Positions 1 through 10,800 of a stretch of DNA of 64,000 nucleotides are shown here, piece by piece; the first letter of the stretch is position 1, and every line of letters starts with the position of its first letter. The notes under the pieces are model-generated. The model did not search any database, was not told the origin of the DNA, and saw only the letters and a list, made by a program, of their open reading frames with translations. Source of the stretch: Candidatus Obscuribacter sp. (lineage in GTDB: Bacteria > Cyanobacteriota > Vampirovibrionia > Obscuribacterales > Obscuribacteraceae); assembly GCA_021772135.1 (NCBI GenBank), contig JADYXQ010000122.1, positions 30,445 through 94,444 on the forward strand, written 5' to 3'. The position numbers and the translations under genes were made by a program.

Positions 1-72
1 GAAACCTTGAACAGTGCCGGTCGTCGGAGAGGAGTAATCCCTTGGACCTGGCTTGCGGACTATTGAACGTTG

Positions 73-282
73 TTAACGCAGGTATTTTCTGTATGGGAAC
101 ATAGACAGTACGTGTTCCTCAACATCAGGATGCACGGCTGTAGTTCCGCGCAGATTGCGCTTCACTTTGGCTGACTTCCACTCATTTAAGTGGCGACTAC
201 CAGCTTGCCTGCGCAAAATCTTACCGGTACCGGTGATTTTGAAGCGGCGAGCGGCAGCCTTATTGGTTTTCATCTTAGGCAT
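73..282 (-). CDS. rpmI: 50S ribosomal protein L35
   Basis: 69 aa [31 protein letters not shown], typical L35; downstream of infC. Confidence 0.96.
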   Translation of the reverse strand: MPKMKTNKAAARRFKITGTGKILRRQAGSRHLNEWKSAKVKRNLRGTTAVHPDVEEHVLSMFPYRKYLR

Positions 283-344
283 TTTGGTTCCACTCTCTGG
301 GTGAATTCGACGACTTATGCTGGTCTCAGACTTCTGAAATCCAG

Positions 345-908
345 TTAAGCAGGCGATTTGCCCCTTGACGGAAGGGGCGAAAGAATCATGATAACACTCT
401 TGCCCTCGAGTTTCGCCTCTCTGTCAATCAAACATAAATCTTTCAGGGCTTCGGCGTAACGATTCATCAGATCAATAGCCATGTCGGCATGCTGCATCTC
501 GCGTCCACGCAGGAGAATCAAGACTTTAATTTTGTCGCCTTCAATTAAGAACTTTTGAGCGCTGCGTAACTTCACATCAAAATCGTGGTTCTCGATTTTG
601 TAGCGCATCTTGATTTCTTTGACATCTTGGATGTGATGCTTTTTCTTGGTTTCGCGGGCGCGTTTTTCCAATTCAAATTTATGTCGACCGTAGTCAAGAA
701 TACGGGCCACAGGCGGATTAGCGTCTGGCTGCACCAGCAAAAGATCAAGACCTTTTTCTTTGGCAGCAGCTAGAGCCTCACGAGTAGGCACAATTCCCAG
801 CTGACTACCATCCTCATCAATAAGTCTGACTTCGCGATCGCGAATGCGTTCGTTGAGAGGGGGAAGGTCTCGTCTTGCGTCCGGACGACGGGGATCGATT
901 GTGCTCAA
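345..908 (-). CDS. infC: Translation initiation factor IF-3 (TTG start in ORF track)
   Basis: [28 protein letters not shown] and [25 protein letters not shown] are IF-3 signatures. Confidence 0.96.
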   Translation of the reverse strand: MSTIDPRRPDARRDLPPLNERIRDREVRLIDEDGSQLGIVPTREALAAAKEKGLDLLLVQPDANPPVARILDYGRHKFELEKRARETKKKHHIQDVKEIKMRYKIENHDFDVKLRSAQKFLIEGDKIKVLILLRGREMQHADMAIDLMNRYAEALKDLCLIDREAKLEGKSVIMILSPLPSRGKSPA

Positions 909-945
909 GCGTACCTCGTGTAACTAATAAGTATTAACAAAAAAC

Positions 946-1028
946 TGCCGAAGGGGGGACTTGAACCCCCAAGAGATTGCTCTCACTACGACCTGAACGT
1001 AGCGTGTTTGCCATTTCACCACTTCGGC
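946..1028 (-). tRNA. tRNA-Leu(CAG), class II with long variable arm; CCA not encoded
   Basis: Minus strand GCCGAAG...CTACG TTCAGGT CGTAG...GAGAGCAATCTC...GGGGGTTCAAGTCCCCC CTTCGGC A; acceptor, anticodon, variable and T stems all pair. Confidence 0.93.
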
Positions 1029-1046
1029 GCGGGCAAATAATCTTAC

Positions 1047-1103
1047 AACAGCCGAAATAGAAATAGAAATAGAAATAGAAATAGAATCTCTATTTCGGCT
1101 GTT
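1047..1103. repeat. 15-bp perfect inverted repeat enclosing five AAATAG hexamers
   Basis: aacagccgaaataga ... tctatttcggctgtt; (aaatag)x5 at 1055-1084. Confidence 0.9.
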
Positions 1104-1140
1104 TATATGACTACTTGCACTAAATCTAAACAAATCGGAT

Positions 1141-1383
1141 CTAGCCTTCTGCCATGTAAGGCATAAGAGCAATATCACGAGCCCGTTTAATCGCTACGGT
1201 GAGCGAGCGCTGATGCTTAGCGCAGTTGCCGCTGATGCGACGTGGCAAAATCTTGCCGCGCTCAGTGACAAATTTCTTCAAACGGTTCGGATCTTTGTAA
1301 TCAATAAATTCAACTTTGTCAGCGCAAAATCCACATGTCTTGCGACGACGCGGTGGTGCTGAGTCATTTGACATTCTGCCCAT
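1141..1383 (-). CDS. rpsR: 30S ribosomal protein S18
   Basis: [60 protein letters not shown]. Confidence 0.97.
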   Translation of the reverse strand: MGRMSNDSAPPRRRKTCGFCADKVEFIDYKDPNRLKKFVTERGKILPRRISGNCAKHQRSLTVAIKRARDIALMPYMAEG

Positions 1384-1408
1384 TTAAAAATTCTCCTGAA
1401 AATGCAAT

Positions 1409-1891
1409 TTAGAACGGAATCTCGTCTTCTGAAGAGAAGATAGCGTTGAGATCTTCCGGTTCTTTACCTTCTACTATGTTTTTACCTTGTGGCTTCTTTT
1501 GACCAGATACTGCAGCCAGGCGACTTTCGTCTTCCGGACCTTTGCTCTTGGTTTCTCCTTCTCCACTAACTGTGAGAGAAAGGTTTTCCACTGCCACTGC
1601 ATCTACTTCCACGTCGCGACGTTTGGCGCCTTCAGCCGTGGTGTAGTTGTTTACTTGCAGCCGACCATCAACCGCTACATAATCGCCTTTTTTGATCTCG
1701 AGAGCGGAACGCTCAGCCAGATCGCGCCAGGTAATCACTTTAACGAAGTTGGTATCCACTCCACCGTCTTGACGATTAGGTGAATCCACACCAATTGTGA
1801 ATTCAGTCACCGCCACGTTGTTGTTAGGTGTGAAGCGCTTTTCCGGTGCTTTCACTACCCGCCCTGAAATGACTATTTTGCTCAAACTCAT
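1409..1891 (-). CDS. ssb: Single-stranded DNA-binding protein
   Basis: OB-fold SSB sequence plus acidic C-terminal tail ending DEIPF; between rpsF and rpsR. Confidence 0.95.
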   Translation of the reverse strand: MSLSKIVISGRVVKAPEKRFTPNNNVAVTEFTIGVDSPNRQDGGVDTNFVKVITWRDLAERSALEIKKGDYVAVDGRLQVNNYTTAEGAKRRDVEVDAVAVENLSLTVSGEGETKSKGPEDESRLAAVSGQKKPQGKNIVEGKEPEDLNAIFSSEDEIPF

Positions 1892-1920
1892 GGCATTACC
1901 TGCTTACTCTAAAGTGTGTA

Positions 1921-2250
1921 TTACTGACTAGTAGCCGCTTTCGCTTCTTCTTCCAACACAACAATGAGTGAGCGGATGATGTCTTCAGAAAGAATCATCA
2001 TTCTCTTCAACGGTGAAATAGACTCGGTCTTAGCTGTGAAAGTAATGACGACATAGTAGCCATCACGCATTTTTTCCACTTCATAGGCCAATCTTTTACG
2101 GCCTTTTTTATCTACTGAGTCGACTGAGCCACCCTGGGCCTTGATGAATTCTTCAACGGCGTTGATGGTGCGGTCGACGGCGTCTTCATCGAGATTTGGT
2201 CTGACGATGAAAACCGATTCGTACTGTTTTTGTTTTTTAGATTCAGCCAA
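1921..2250 (-). CDS. rpsF: 30S ribosomal protein S6
   Basis: YESVFIVRPNLDEDAVDRTINAVEEFI...GRKRLAYEVEKMRDGYYVVITF. Confidence 0.95.
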   Translation of the reverse strand: MAESKKQKQYESVFIVRPNLDEDAVDRTINAVEEFIKAQGGSVDSVDKKGRKRLAYEVEKMRDGYYVVITFTAKTESISPLKRMMILSEDIIRSLIVVLEEEAKAATSQ

Positions 2251-2479
2251 TGCTTTATCCCCTATGGTCTAAACGTCCTGCTCGGCAGGCAAAGGAGTAC
2301 TTATATGAAGGGAAGATCGTAACACAGTGCGCTCTTTCAGTATTTTCAAAGGTCGCTTGTATTACGCAATAATTTGCTAATTACCTTAAAATCCACATAG
2401 AATAGGCTTAAGGAACGAAATAAAATAATGATTTCCTTCTTTTTGACGGAACGTGAGATTGTTGAGCTTGATGACTTGA

Positions 2480-3523
2480 TTGAAAGGAGTAATGAGTATG
2501 CAGGTTAAAGCGCAAGCAACAAACCTGACAATGGCAGCAGCAACCTTATTCTGTTGTTTTTGTCTAACTCTAACGCCGGCAAGCGGGCGCGAACAGTGGC
2601 AGATGCAACACCCGGAAGGGGGGGCACCCACCGGTCCGATTGGCAAAGGTTATGTACCTCCGGCGGCCGGCTCAGTTCCCGGTCTGGTTGGTTCTGGTTC
2701 TAGTTCTAATTCTAATTCCAATTCAAATTCCAGCGGCATGGCCCCGTCTCTTATGGCCGCCCCTGAGGCACCATACGCCGGCCCCGGTTCCTTCAACCGT
2801 CCCGGTCAGGTCTCCAATGAAATGATTCAGCAATTTATCAATTCGCGCATTGGTGCTGGCTCTGTCTTAACCGGTGTTCTTGGTGACGATATTTCTTCTA
2901 AAAAAAGTCTCTCCGGCGATCTTTTTTCCATTGTGATCGTGGACGGTTATTCGCAAAACGGCGTTGAACTGGTGCCACGCGGCTCCCGGATCATCGGCAA
3001 AGTAGTTGTAGCAGCTGCGGCGGCTGTGCAAAGGCAAAGAGGTGCATCCGGCAATGTTGAAGTTGGCCTCACCACTTTAGTTTTTCCTGACGGTCGCTCG
3101 ACACCGTTTACCGGTTTTATCGATCGCAATCCCGCCCATGATATGAAAAAAGCGCCCATTGTCCGCGGTTCTGGTCTGTCTCTCTCTGATTATAAAAGTT
3201 CAGTAGGATCTATGGTCAATTCAATGACATTTGGTCTTACCCGCCGCAGTAGTCGTGCCTATAGAGGCAAAGATTTGTTGCTTGAAGAAGGTGATGTGGT
3301 ACCAGTGCGTTTGACCAGATCTATTGATTTAACCAAGATGACTCCACCAACGGCGCCACCTAATGCACCTCTGGCTAATCCGTTTGCAGTGGGGCCTATG
3401 CCTGGATTGCTTGGCGCACCAGGCGTTTCAGCGAGCAACAATTATGGTCAGTATGGTCAGTCAAAAACGCATCCGGGTTTCTCACAACCGCTTTTACCAA
3501 AAGAGCTGCCTGAGCCTTTCTAA
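2480..3523 (+). CDS. Secreted hypothetical protein with SN-rich linker
   Basis: 347-aa ORF; N-terminal signal-like segment; (SN)n tract; domain with GSRIIGKVVVAAAAAVQRQRG. Confidence 0.75.
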   Translation: MKGVMSMQVKAQATNLTMAAATLFCCFCLTLTPASGREQWQMQHPEGGAPTGPIGKGYVPPAAGSVPGLVGSGSSSNSNSNSNSSGMAPSLMAAPEAPYAGPGSFNRPGQVSNEMIQQFINSRIGAGSVLTGVLGDDISSKKSLSGDLFSIVIVDGYSQNGVELVPRGSRIIGKVVVAAAAAVQRQRGASGNVEVGLTTLVFPDGRSTPFTGFIDRNPAHDMKKAPIVRGSGLSLSDYKSSVGSMVNSMTFGLTRRSSRAYRGKDLLLEEGDVVPVRLTRSIDLTKMTPPTAPPNAPLANPFAVGPMPGLLGAPGVSASNNYGQYGQSKTHPGFSQPLLPKELPEPF

Positions 3524-3525
3524 CG

Positions 3526-4800
3526 TTAGTCTTCTTGTTGTGGCTTTTGCGTCGGACTGCCTGATTTATACTCAGCCAGATGCCTCCACCCTTGGTGCAA
3601 AATTAGCTGATAAGCATAGATTTGCTCTAACCAGCGGCGTTCGCCTTCAGGCAGATCCGGCCGCTCTAAGCGGCGCTTGAGCGAACCTGTAATCAATCTG
3701 GTTTCTTCAATGGCTTTACGATATGACCGCACAGGTTTTTGCATTTGAGCCCATGAAGAAGGCTCGACACTGCGTTTCTCTTGCGTCATTGCTTGAGCGG
3801 AGGCAGCGGCAATGGCCCTTTCGTGCCCATTAAGACCTGGCTTTTCTCTATCGCGATCACCGCTTGGTGCGCGACCTTCACGATCACGGACTTCTCTTTC
3901 CGGTCTGTCAGCACGTTCGAGTCTATCGCCACGCTCTGGTCTATCAGGGCGCTCGGCGCGTTCTGGTCTGTCTGCGCGCTCAGGTCGATCACGACGAGGT
4001 TCGCGGTCAGGGCGTTCAGTTCTTTCAGGTCTGTCAGCGCGATCAAGTACATCTTTTTCGCCTGGTGCAGCTAGTGCCGACGCAGCGGGTGGAGATTGGG
4101 TTCTGCTCAAAACTTGAGTAGCCAACGGATTTTCGATAACTTTTTTGTGTTTCTCACCGCCGCCCCGTCTTCTTTCTTTGCGCTTGGCGCGGTAGCACTC
4201 AAGGCAATCTCTCAAGCGAGGATTATTATGTTCAAAAGTTTTGCTGCAGGTCTGGCAGGTCAATGCGTGCATGAAGCGGTCGCCGTCGGCACCGGCGGCT
4301 GCCTGGCCAGACTGCTCCTCATCTTCGCCATCAGTCTCTGATGCGGCTTCTTCTTTTTCTTCTTCTTGCGCAGGCTGCGCTTTGACAATTTTTGTAGCAC
4401 GCACTTTGCGGGCTGGTTCTTCTTTGACGACTTCTTTTTCTTCTTCGTCTTCTTCATCATCAGCTTCAACTTCAGCTGCGGCTTTCTTACCTTTAGCTGG
4501 GGCTTTGACTGGTTTAGCTTTTGCTTTGGTCGCTTTAGCCGGCTTTTCATCCGGTTTTGCTGAACGCATCTCTTCCAGCTGTTCCATCACCTTAGGATTG
4601 GTCAGCCCGTCTTCTTTCAATTTGCGAATTTCTTGCAGTTCTTCAAGAGCCTGAGCTGGAAGAACTTTAATGCCGTTTTCGTCAGTGGCTGTTTCAATCT
4701 CGAACTCTTGAATGTAGCGTCTGATTGTGACGCTGGTGACATTGAGATCTTTTGCAGCCTGGGCAATCTTGGTGCCCTCTACCTTGCTTCGACTCATCAA
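3526..4800 (-). CDS. MerR-like helix-turn-helix protein with acidic linker, zinc-finger-like Cys motif and R/E/D/P repeat region
   Basis: KIAQAAKDLNVTSVTIRRYIQEFEIET (HTH); CQTCSKTF...LRDCLECYRAKRKERRR; RADRPERAERPDRPERGDR repeats. Confidence 0.72.
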   Translation of the reverse strand: MMSRSKVEGTKIAQAAKDLNVTSVTIRRYIQEFEIETATDENGIKVLPAQALEELQEIRKLKEDGLTNPKVMEQLEEMRSAKPDEKPAKATKAKAKPVKAPAKGKKAAAEVEADDEEDEEEKEVVKEEPARKVRATKIVKAQPAQEEEKEEAASETDGEDEEQSGQAAAGADGDRFMHALTCQTCSKTFEHNNPRLRDCLECYRAKRKERRRGGGEKHKKVIENPLATQVLSRTQSPPAASALAAPGEKDVLDRADRPERTERPDREPRRDRPERADRPERAERPDRPERGDRLERADRPEREVRDREGRAPSGDRDREKPGLNGHERAIAAASAQAMTQEKRSVEPSSWAQMQKPVRSYRKAIEETRLITGSLKRRLERPDLPEGERRWLEQIYAYQLILHQGWRHLAEYKSGSPTQKPQQED

Positions 4801-5112
4801 ATTACCTTATTGATACGATATAAATGTTTGTTTTACTTAGCTTCGAGTGCTTGCACTGTGCGTGGTCAGCTTGTGACATCGATTCTTGTGGCATCGCCAA
4901 GACAGGCAATGCTTTCCACAGTCAATTGTTAAACTCTGCAGCCTTTTTGGCGTTGGATGCTCTAGTTGGTCTTTCAGAGGCGCGAGGTTTAACCGGCAGT
5001 GACTTCGAAAGACGACAACAAATAGATGACATCAAAAACCTGCTTATAAGGTATCGCATCCTGGGCATTGACATGAGCGGGTGGCTATTAATTGTTACTA
5101 ATAGAATTATTT

Positions 5113-6585
5113 CTACCTAGTCAAGCGCTCCAGGCCGATTTTGTAATAGCGATAGAGGTAAGAAGGAGTGCCGCCCATTTCGCGTAATAGCATGGCACTG
5201 GGGCGCTTGTGCACCACTGTGGCGCTAAAAGGAGGCAGAGTGGGTTCGCTCAGCATCAGGCCGGCCAAAAGTGGCCAGGCGATGCGATGACCCATATTGA
5301 TAGTGACTAGGCCGGTGTCGTCAATCAGTTTGGCCCTACTGCTCCAGTCGCGACTGAGTTGTGGATTGGCTGAAAGCCAGGCCTGTACGTCCGGTGATTC
5401 TGCCGTACCAGATAAATTGCCGCTGTTTGGCCCGGCCAGTAAGCCACCAGATGCGCCACCACTAGCGGGCTTGTTGAGAAAAGTGGTTAGAGCAAATTGG
5501 GCCAAACTATTATTATTGTTACCGCTGTTTACGGCAGGCTGCGAACTGGCCAGTAAATTGCCCACTTGATTTAGCAATTCACCTGATTTAGCACTGGTAG
5601 CCATATTGCGCAGATCACTGACATTGCGCGGCAGACGAGCGCCTGATGCCGGCGAGGCGATCTGCCTGATGGCGATGCCACCATCGGCGGGGCGACCTAA
5701 TCTGGTTTGAGCATGCAACGCTTGCGACGTCAGCAGCGGTCCGTCATTGTCATTGGTAAGAATAAAAATGTTTTTGTAAGCGCACTTTTGCAGCTCTTCT
5801 TTGCGCTGCTCAGCGGTGTAATAATCGATGTCGGCACAAGAGAGAAAAATATTGCGAAAAGGTGGTTTGCCTGTTGAGGCTAAAGTTGGAGCAGCAGCCA
5901 TGGCGTACCAGAAGGCCAGTCGCGAACCCATAGAATGGGCGACTAAATCAATACTGGAACCTTCACTTTTTTCGTTGTTCAAACGATTGACGAAGTCACG
6001 AAATGGCACCGCCGACCATTCTAAGCTTGCTTCGTCACCGCTGTAGTCGACTTTACTGCCGGTGGATGGCCAGGAAAACAGAATGGGTAAAATCGGCTGC
6101 CCCGCCCGCTTTTCATATTCATCAGCCAGCTCGGCCAGTTCTCTGGCTGATTCGGCAAACGAAATATCGTAGCCGTGCACATAAATGCAGATCAGTCCGT
6201 GGAAGTTTTTTACCCGGTTATAGAAGTCGCTGTCAGATAGTTTAGATGGCTGACCCAGTTTGGCGCTTGTCCAGAAAGTGTCTCGCCTGGCCATTTCGCT
6301 TCGTAGCTGAGGCCAACTTTTGCTCTCGATAATAGAGTGAAAGTTGCCGCGATTAAATGGTGCCACTCCATAGTCTAAAGAGCCCTGGCCTAAATCAAGG
6401 TGTCTGCCGCCGCCGTAAGCAGGCGCTGAGGCTGTGCCCTCGTTATCGCGGGTGGTGGCGTAAAAAATACCCAGTTCGCTGCCGTTGCTGAAAGCTTGCG
6501 CTAAAGTCGGCGCACAGGCAAAAGCCAGCGTTATGGACGACATTAAAAGGGCACATGCAATTTTCAGGCCTGGTGCAAAGCTCAT
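5113..6585 (-). CDS. Secreted alpha/beta hydrolase, DUF900-like
   Basis: IYVHGYDISFAESARELAELADEYE...LFSWPSTGSKVDYSGDEASLEWS...DLVAHSMGSRLAFWY; start placed at MSFAPG, giving a signal peptide. Confidence 0.8.
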   Translation of the reverse strand: MSFAPGLKIACALLMSSITLAFACAPTLAQAFSNGSELGIFYATTRDNEGTASAPAYGGGRHLDLGQGSLDYGVAPFNRGNFHSIIESKSWPQLRSEMARRDTFWTSAKLGQPSKLSDSDFYNRVKNFHGLICIYVHGYDISFAESARELAELADEYEKRAGQPILPILFSWPSTGSKVDYSGDEASLEWSAVPFRDFVNRLNNEKSEGSSIDLVAHSMGSRLAFWYAMAAAPTLASTGKPPFRNIFLSCADIDYYTAEQRKEELQKCAYKNIFILTNDNDGPLLTSQALHAQTRLGRPADGGIAIRQIASPASGARLPRNVSDLRNMATSAKSGELLNQVGNLLASSQPAVNSGNNNNSLAQFALTTFLNKPASGGASGGLLAGPNSGNLSGTAESPDVQAWLSANPQLSRDWSSRAKLIDDTGLVTINMGHRIAWPLLAGLMLSEPTLPPFSATVVHKRPSAMLLREMGGTPSYLYRYYKIGLERLTR

Positions 6586-6592
6586 TAAGAGA

Positions 6593-7762
6593 TTATAGTG
6601 CAATGCCAAAATTAGTTTGCGCTTGAGCATAGGCACTTTTTAAGTGGGCGCGCGATACGTGGGTATAGAGCTGGGTGGTGACCAGATTAGAGTGTCCCAG
6701 GAGCTCTTGCACGGCCCGCAGGTCGGCGCCGTTTTCAAGCAGGTGGGTGGCAAAACTATGGCGCAAGGTGTGAGGCGAAATCGACTTTATAATGCCGGCT
6801 CTTTGACTGAGCCTTTTGATAATTTGCCAGACCACCAGGCGCGACAGTCGCTCCCCTTGTTCATCTTTAAATAGAGGCTCGGCTTTGACGGCCCGAGACC
6901 GGCTTTTAGTGCTGACAGCAGTGCTCACCACTATTTTTCGTGGTCGTCCTCTTTTGGCTCTGGGCTTGACTCCTAATTTGGCCGCCCGGGCAGCCTCTTT
7001 CTGTTGGGCTTCAACTAATTTATTTTGCTGTTCGACCTGACGCGACGCTTCATCACTACGATAAAGTGCCAACGCATTAATCGCCTGATTGCCCATTGGC
7101 ACTATTCGTTCTTTAGAACCTTTGCCGAGACATTTGATTAAGCCATGGCCGACATTTAGATCCGATACATTCAGTCCAACCAATTCTGAGACGCGCAGGC
7201 CGCAACCATACATGAGCTCAAGCAGTGCTTTTTCTCTAGCTGTGCTGGTCACTGCAAAAAGCAATGAAATTTCGTCGGTGGTCAGTACTTGAGGTAACTT
7301 TTTTATCCTGTGTGGATTTTCAAAATGTTCCAGTGGGTCTCTAACGATAAAATGCATGTCTTTAAGCCAGCTGAACCAGCCGCGCAGGCTAGCGAGCATA
7401 CGAGTGACACTGGCTGGTTTTTGGCCTTTGGCCTTGAGCGATGACAAATACTGCAAAATTTCTCCCCGGCTGGGCACCGTCGCATTCGCCCCGGAGAAGT
7501 TGACGCTATTGAACCAGGTGACAAAGAATGTCAGGTCACGGCGATATGAAATCACGGTATTGAGCGAGAGACTGCGCTCAGCTTGAATGTGCTCCAGATA
7601 TGGTGGCAGCAGGGCCGCCAGCGATTGCCGCTGCTGGACGCCCTGAGCTTGCGCAACCAGGCTTGACGGCCCGGCCGAAGTGGAGGGCACAGCACTACGA
7701 GCGGTGACAAATTTAGGGCTGATGTGGGTCAGCCCTGCCATAGGATTATTCAATTGTGTCAT
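6593..7762 (-). CDS. Tyrosine recombinase, XerC/XerD-like, with a basic insert carrying an AT-hook-like motif
   Basis: Catalytic residues in GLRVSEL, GKGSKERIVP, HTLRHSFATHLLENGADLRAVQELLGHSNLVTTQLYTHV; insert contains KRGRPRK. Confidence 0.88.
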   Translation of the reverse strand: MTQLNNPMAGLTHISPKFVTARSAVPSTSAGPSSLVAQAQGVQQRQSLAALLPPYLEHIQAERSLSLNTVISYRRDLTFFVTWFNSVNFSGANATVPSRGEILQYLSSLKAKGQKPASVTRMLASLRGWFSWLKDMHFIVRDPLEHFENPHRIKKLPQVLTTDEISLLFAVTSTAREKALLELMYGCGLRVSELVGLNVSDLNVGHGLIKCLGKGSKERIVPMGNQAINALALYRSDEASRQVEQQNKLVEAQQKEAARAAKLGVKPRAKRGRPRKIVVSTAVSTKSRSRAVKAEPLFKDEQGERLSRLVVWQIIKRLSQRAGIIKSISPHTLRHSFATHLLENGADLRAVQELLGHSNLVTTQLYTHVSRAHLKSAYAQAQTNFGIAL

Positions 7763-7839
7763 TGCCTATATCATACACATATGCAAAATGTTGGCAAGGG
7801 CTTACATCGCCGGTGGTGGCGCACTTTTTTTATCAGCCG

Positions 7840-10800
7840 TTAAAGACCAGGAACAGGGTGAGCACTGGCTGCTTGTTTATTCGGCAACCACTTGAATGTT
7901 TTTTCGATTGATTTGGTTATCTGTTTGGCATCAGACATGTTCGACGCCGTGGTAAAGCTAAATGTGCGCGGCTTGTCTGAAGCGATGTCGCCTAAGAGCG
8001 GAAGAGAAGGCAGATTTTCCAGGCGACCGAAAGTGACGGCATTGAGCAATTTAGATATTGTCACCCGTCTTGAGAGGTCACCCATTACTCCTCCCAATCT
8101 AGATTTTGTTACCCGCGGAATGGTGCCGGCGATTTCTACATCGATAGTATTGGCTGCCAGATTAGCGTTACCGGCACCCCACATGCGTAAGTCGTCACCG
8201 CTGAAGCGAATTTCTTTGATATTGAGCATGCCTTGATAAATCGAATAACGGCCATTCAATTCATTGAATTCACCGGTTCTAACAGGCACAACACTCTGCA
8301 TCAGATTATTGAAGTTAAAACCGAGAATGCCCTGTTGCAATAAATTTGCTTGAGTCAGTTTCGTTTGCAACTGGCCAAAGCGAGCGACAATGCCGTCTTT
8401 GATGGTAAACGCTCCGGTCCCTTCGAGGTTTTTTATGAATTCTTTGGGAGTGCCACCACCTGATGCCGTCAGGTGCAGTTCACCGTCCATAGCACCGGTC
8501 AATTCGCCCGGTGTGCCCAGAAGCCTGTCTGAGACTTCTTCCATATGGACCTGGGTCATCTGAGCATTGAAGACCGTCAGCCTTTTTTCCAAATCTAGGT
8601 AGCCGTCCATTTTAAGCAAGCCACCTGCTACTCTGGCAGTGCCTTCTTTCATAGCCAGTCGCGGCGCCATCGCTTTACCGTCTTTGCTTTCCTGGCTCTC
8701 GATTTGCAAGAGGCCGCCCAGATCGTTGACGCTCAGTTTTTGCAGCCTGAGATGGTTGATATCGATGTGAGCGACAGAGACAGCGTAAGGGTCGTTTTTA
8801 GTGCTGTTGGTATTATCAGCGGAAATTGTGCCGCTCATGCCGAACAAATTGAAATCTGGAATGCTGATGCGATCGAGAGATATTTTTCCACTGAGCTTCG
8901 GATGGCGCACAGGGCCTTCCAGCGTAATGAAACCGTCAAGAGTGCCGCTCAAACTTTTGGTTTCTAAAGAAGGGTCGATTAAACCAACAAGTATTTTTAC
9001 CGGCACCGGATTTGGTGAAAGCACGGTTAAGACCACCGGCTGATCAGGAGAACTCCAGTTCCAGTTGCCCTGCGCTTTGATGGCTGCTTCACCAAGCAGC
9101 AAATTGGTGCTGTGTAGCTCCATTCCGTCTTTGGTAACGCTAATGGAGCCGTCGAGATTGAGCTCTTCACCGGCGGGTTGATTGACGGTCAAAATCGGAA
9201 TGCTTAGTTTTAAGTGGTCGTCAGCGTCGGCATGAGCAGAAAAAATAACTTCGTTTGTCTTGGGGTTGCCTTCAATTTGTGCCCTCAGTTGCAGAGGGCC
9301 AGCGGACTGTATTTTCAACTGCCCGTTCATCATCGAGGAAGTTAACGCCGGCACCAGATCAAGAAATTCTTGAGTGGCGATGGTTGAACGTAATTCGGTC
9401 TTCCAGCTGGGATGATCTGATTTGTAGTTTTTGACATAACCATCGAGGTCGAAATGGGTCGAGCGCGCATAACCACTCATATCTTGAATTAAAAGCTCGT
9501 CGCCGGACGCTGCCAGAATGCCGGCAATACGCTCTAACGGCACCTCAAGGCTACTGACTGTGGCGCCGACGCTGTAGCACCCAAGGACCCCTTCTAAATT
9601 GAAGTCTTTCTTGCCTTTGGGCATGACCACGACGTCGCCGTAAATTTTGCCGTGCAGATTTTTGATTTTATACGTGTTGAGTAGATTTTTATAGGCTAAA
9701 CGCAGTGGCGTGGGCAGCACAGGCGAACTTAAGTAATAGTCGATGTCACCAATATCGATACCATCACTTTTGACGTGCACACGCTTGAGGGCGGCCACCG
9801 TAGACAGTGCTTCAATGCGCACACTGGTGGTCAGCCGCATGCCCCTGCTAAGGATACCAACGTCTGTGAGAGTGACATTGTCATGTTCATAAAGAATATT
9901 GCCTGAAACCGCCCTAATAGGCCTGGTCAGACCCGGCGGACGGTAAGCGACATCCGCCGGCGAAGCGCTCATGTACACCTGCGGACCTTTTGGCTGTCCT
10001 GTCAGTTTAATGACCAGTTCTCGCACCTGACCGGTTAAATGTTGATCGGTAATGGCAGGAAACTTGAGTTCGAACAAATTCATGATCGTGCTCAAATTTT
10101 CAAAATTGACATTGGTGCCACGCAGGGCCAGGTCAATGGTAGTGCCGGGATTAAAGAGCCTGACGGCGCCACCAGTTAGAGTAAAGCGGCCCAGACTGCC
10201 GACTCTTCCTTGCACATCCTTGAACTTCAACGTGGTGCCGTTAATCAAAGCTTCGCCCGAGATGGCGTTTGCATTGAGGGTATGGTCGGCAGTGGCGAAG
10301 CCGCCATTGCTTAGATGGGCTACGATATTGGCTTCATTGCTGCGTTTGTTGCCTCTGACATTGCCTGAGGCACGCACCAGGCCGTCAACAAATAGAGTGC
10401 TTAAATTAGTACGCCTAATCCGCATGGCAATTTGCTTACGCGCTTTGGGGTCATTAAGTGCGGCTGCCCAGGCTTTTTTTAGTGAAAGTTTATCGGCATC
10501 GAAAGTGAGATTGTAAGAGTCTTTGAGCAGGTCGACTTCGCCAGATAGTTTAATTACCGAACCAGGCACCGTAATTTGTCCGTCTTTAATTAAAAGTCTG
10601 CGCCCGGGCAAGGCTTCGAAAACCCCAGTGACCACTGAATGTGGACCAATACCGGCAATGGCTAAATATGGAGCGTAGCCGGGTGCCAGTTCGTGCACCA
10701 GCTCTTGGACCGGTAGACCTTCCGCTCTTAATTTGGAAAGCAGTTTTGATTGGCTCTCAGTGCCAGTTAGTTTTAGATCAAAAAATGCCTTGCCGCTCAA

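Noticed and set aside
3885-4045. Possible CRISPR-like or satellite array in the 3.9-4.0 kb repeat
   Set aside because: Repeats are short, imperfect and codon-phased, with no unique spacers and no cas genes nearby.
3781-4121. Several overlapping ORFs (3781-4074, 3786-4052, 3812-4117, 3864-4121) on both strands
   Set aside because: They arise from the D/R/P/E repeat codons of the 3526-4800 gene, which lack stops in other frames. No recognisable domain.
4824-5120. 98-aa plus-strand ORF in the 4.8-5.1 kb gap
   Set aside because: It overlaps the probable promoter of the HTH gene, has no convincing SD and matches no family I recognise.
6593-7762. Xer-type recombinase as an integron or mobile-element integrase
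   Set aside because: No attachment-site repeats, cargo genes or neighbouring tRNA target. It fits better as a chromosomal Xer protein.
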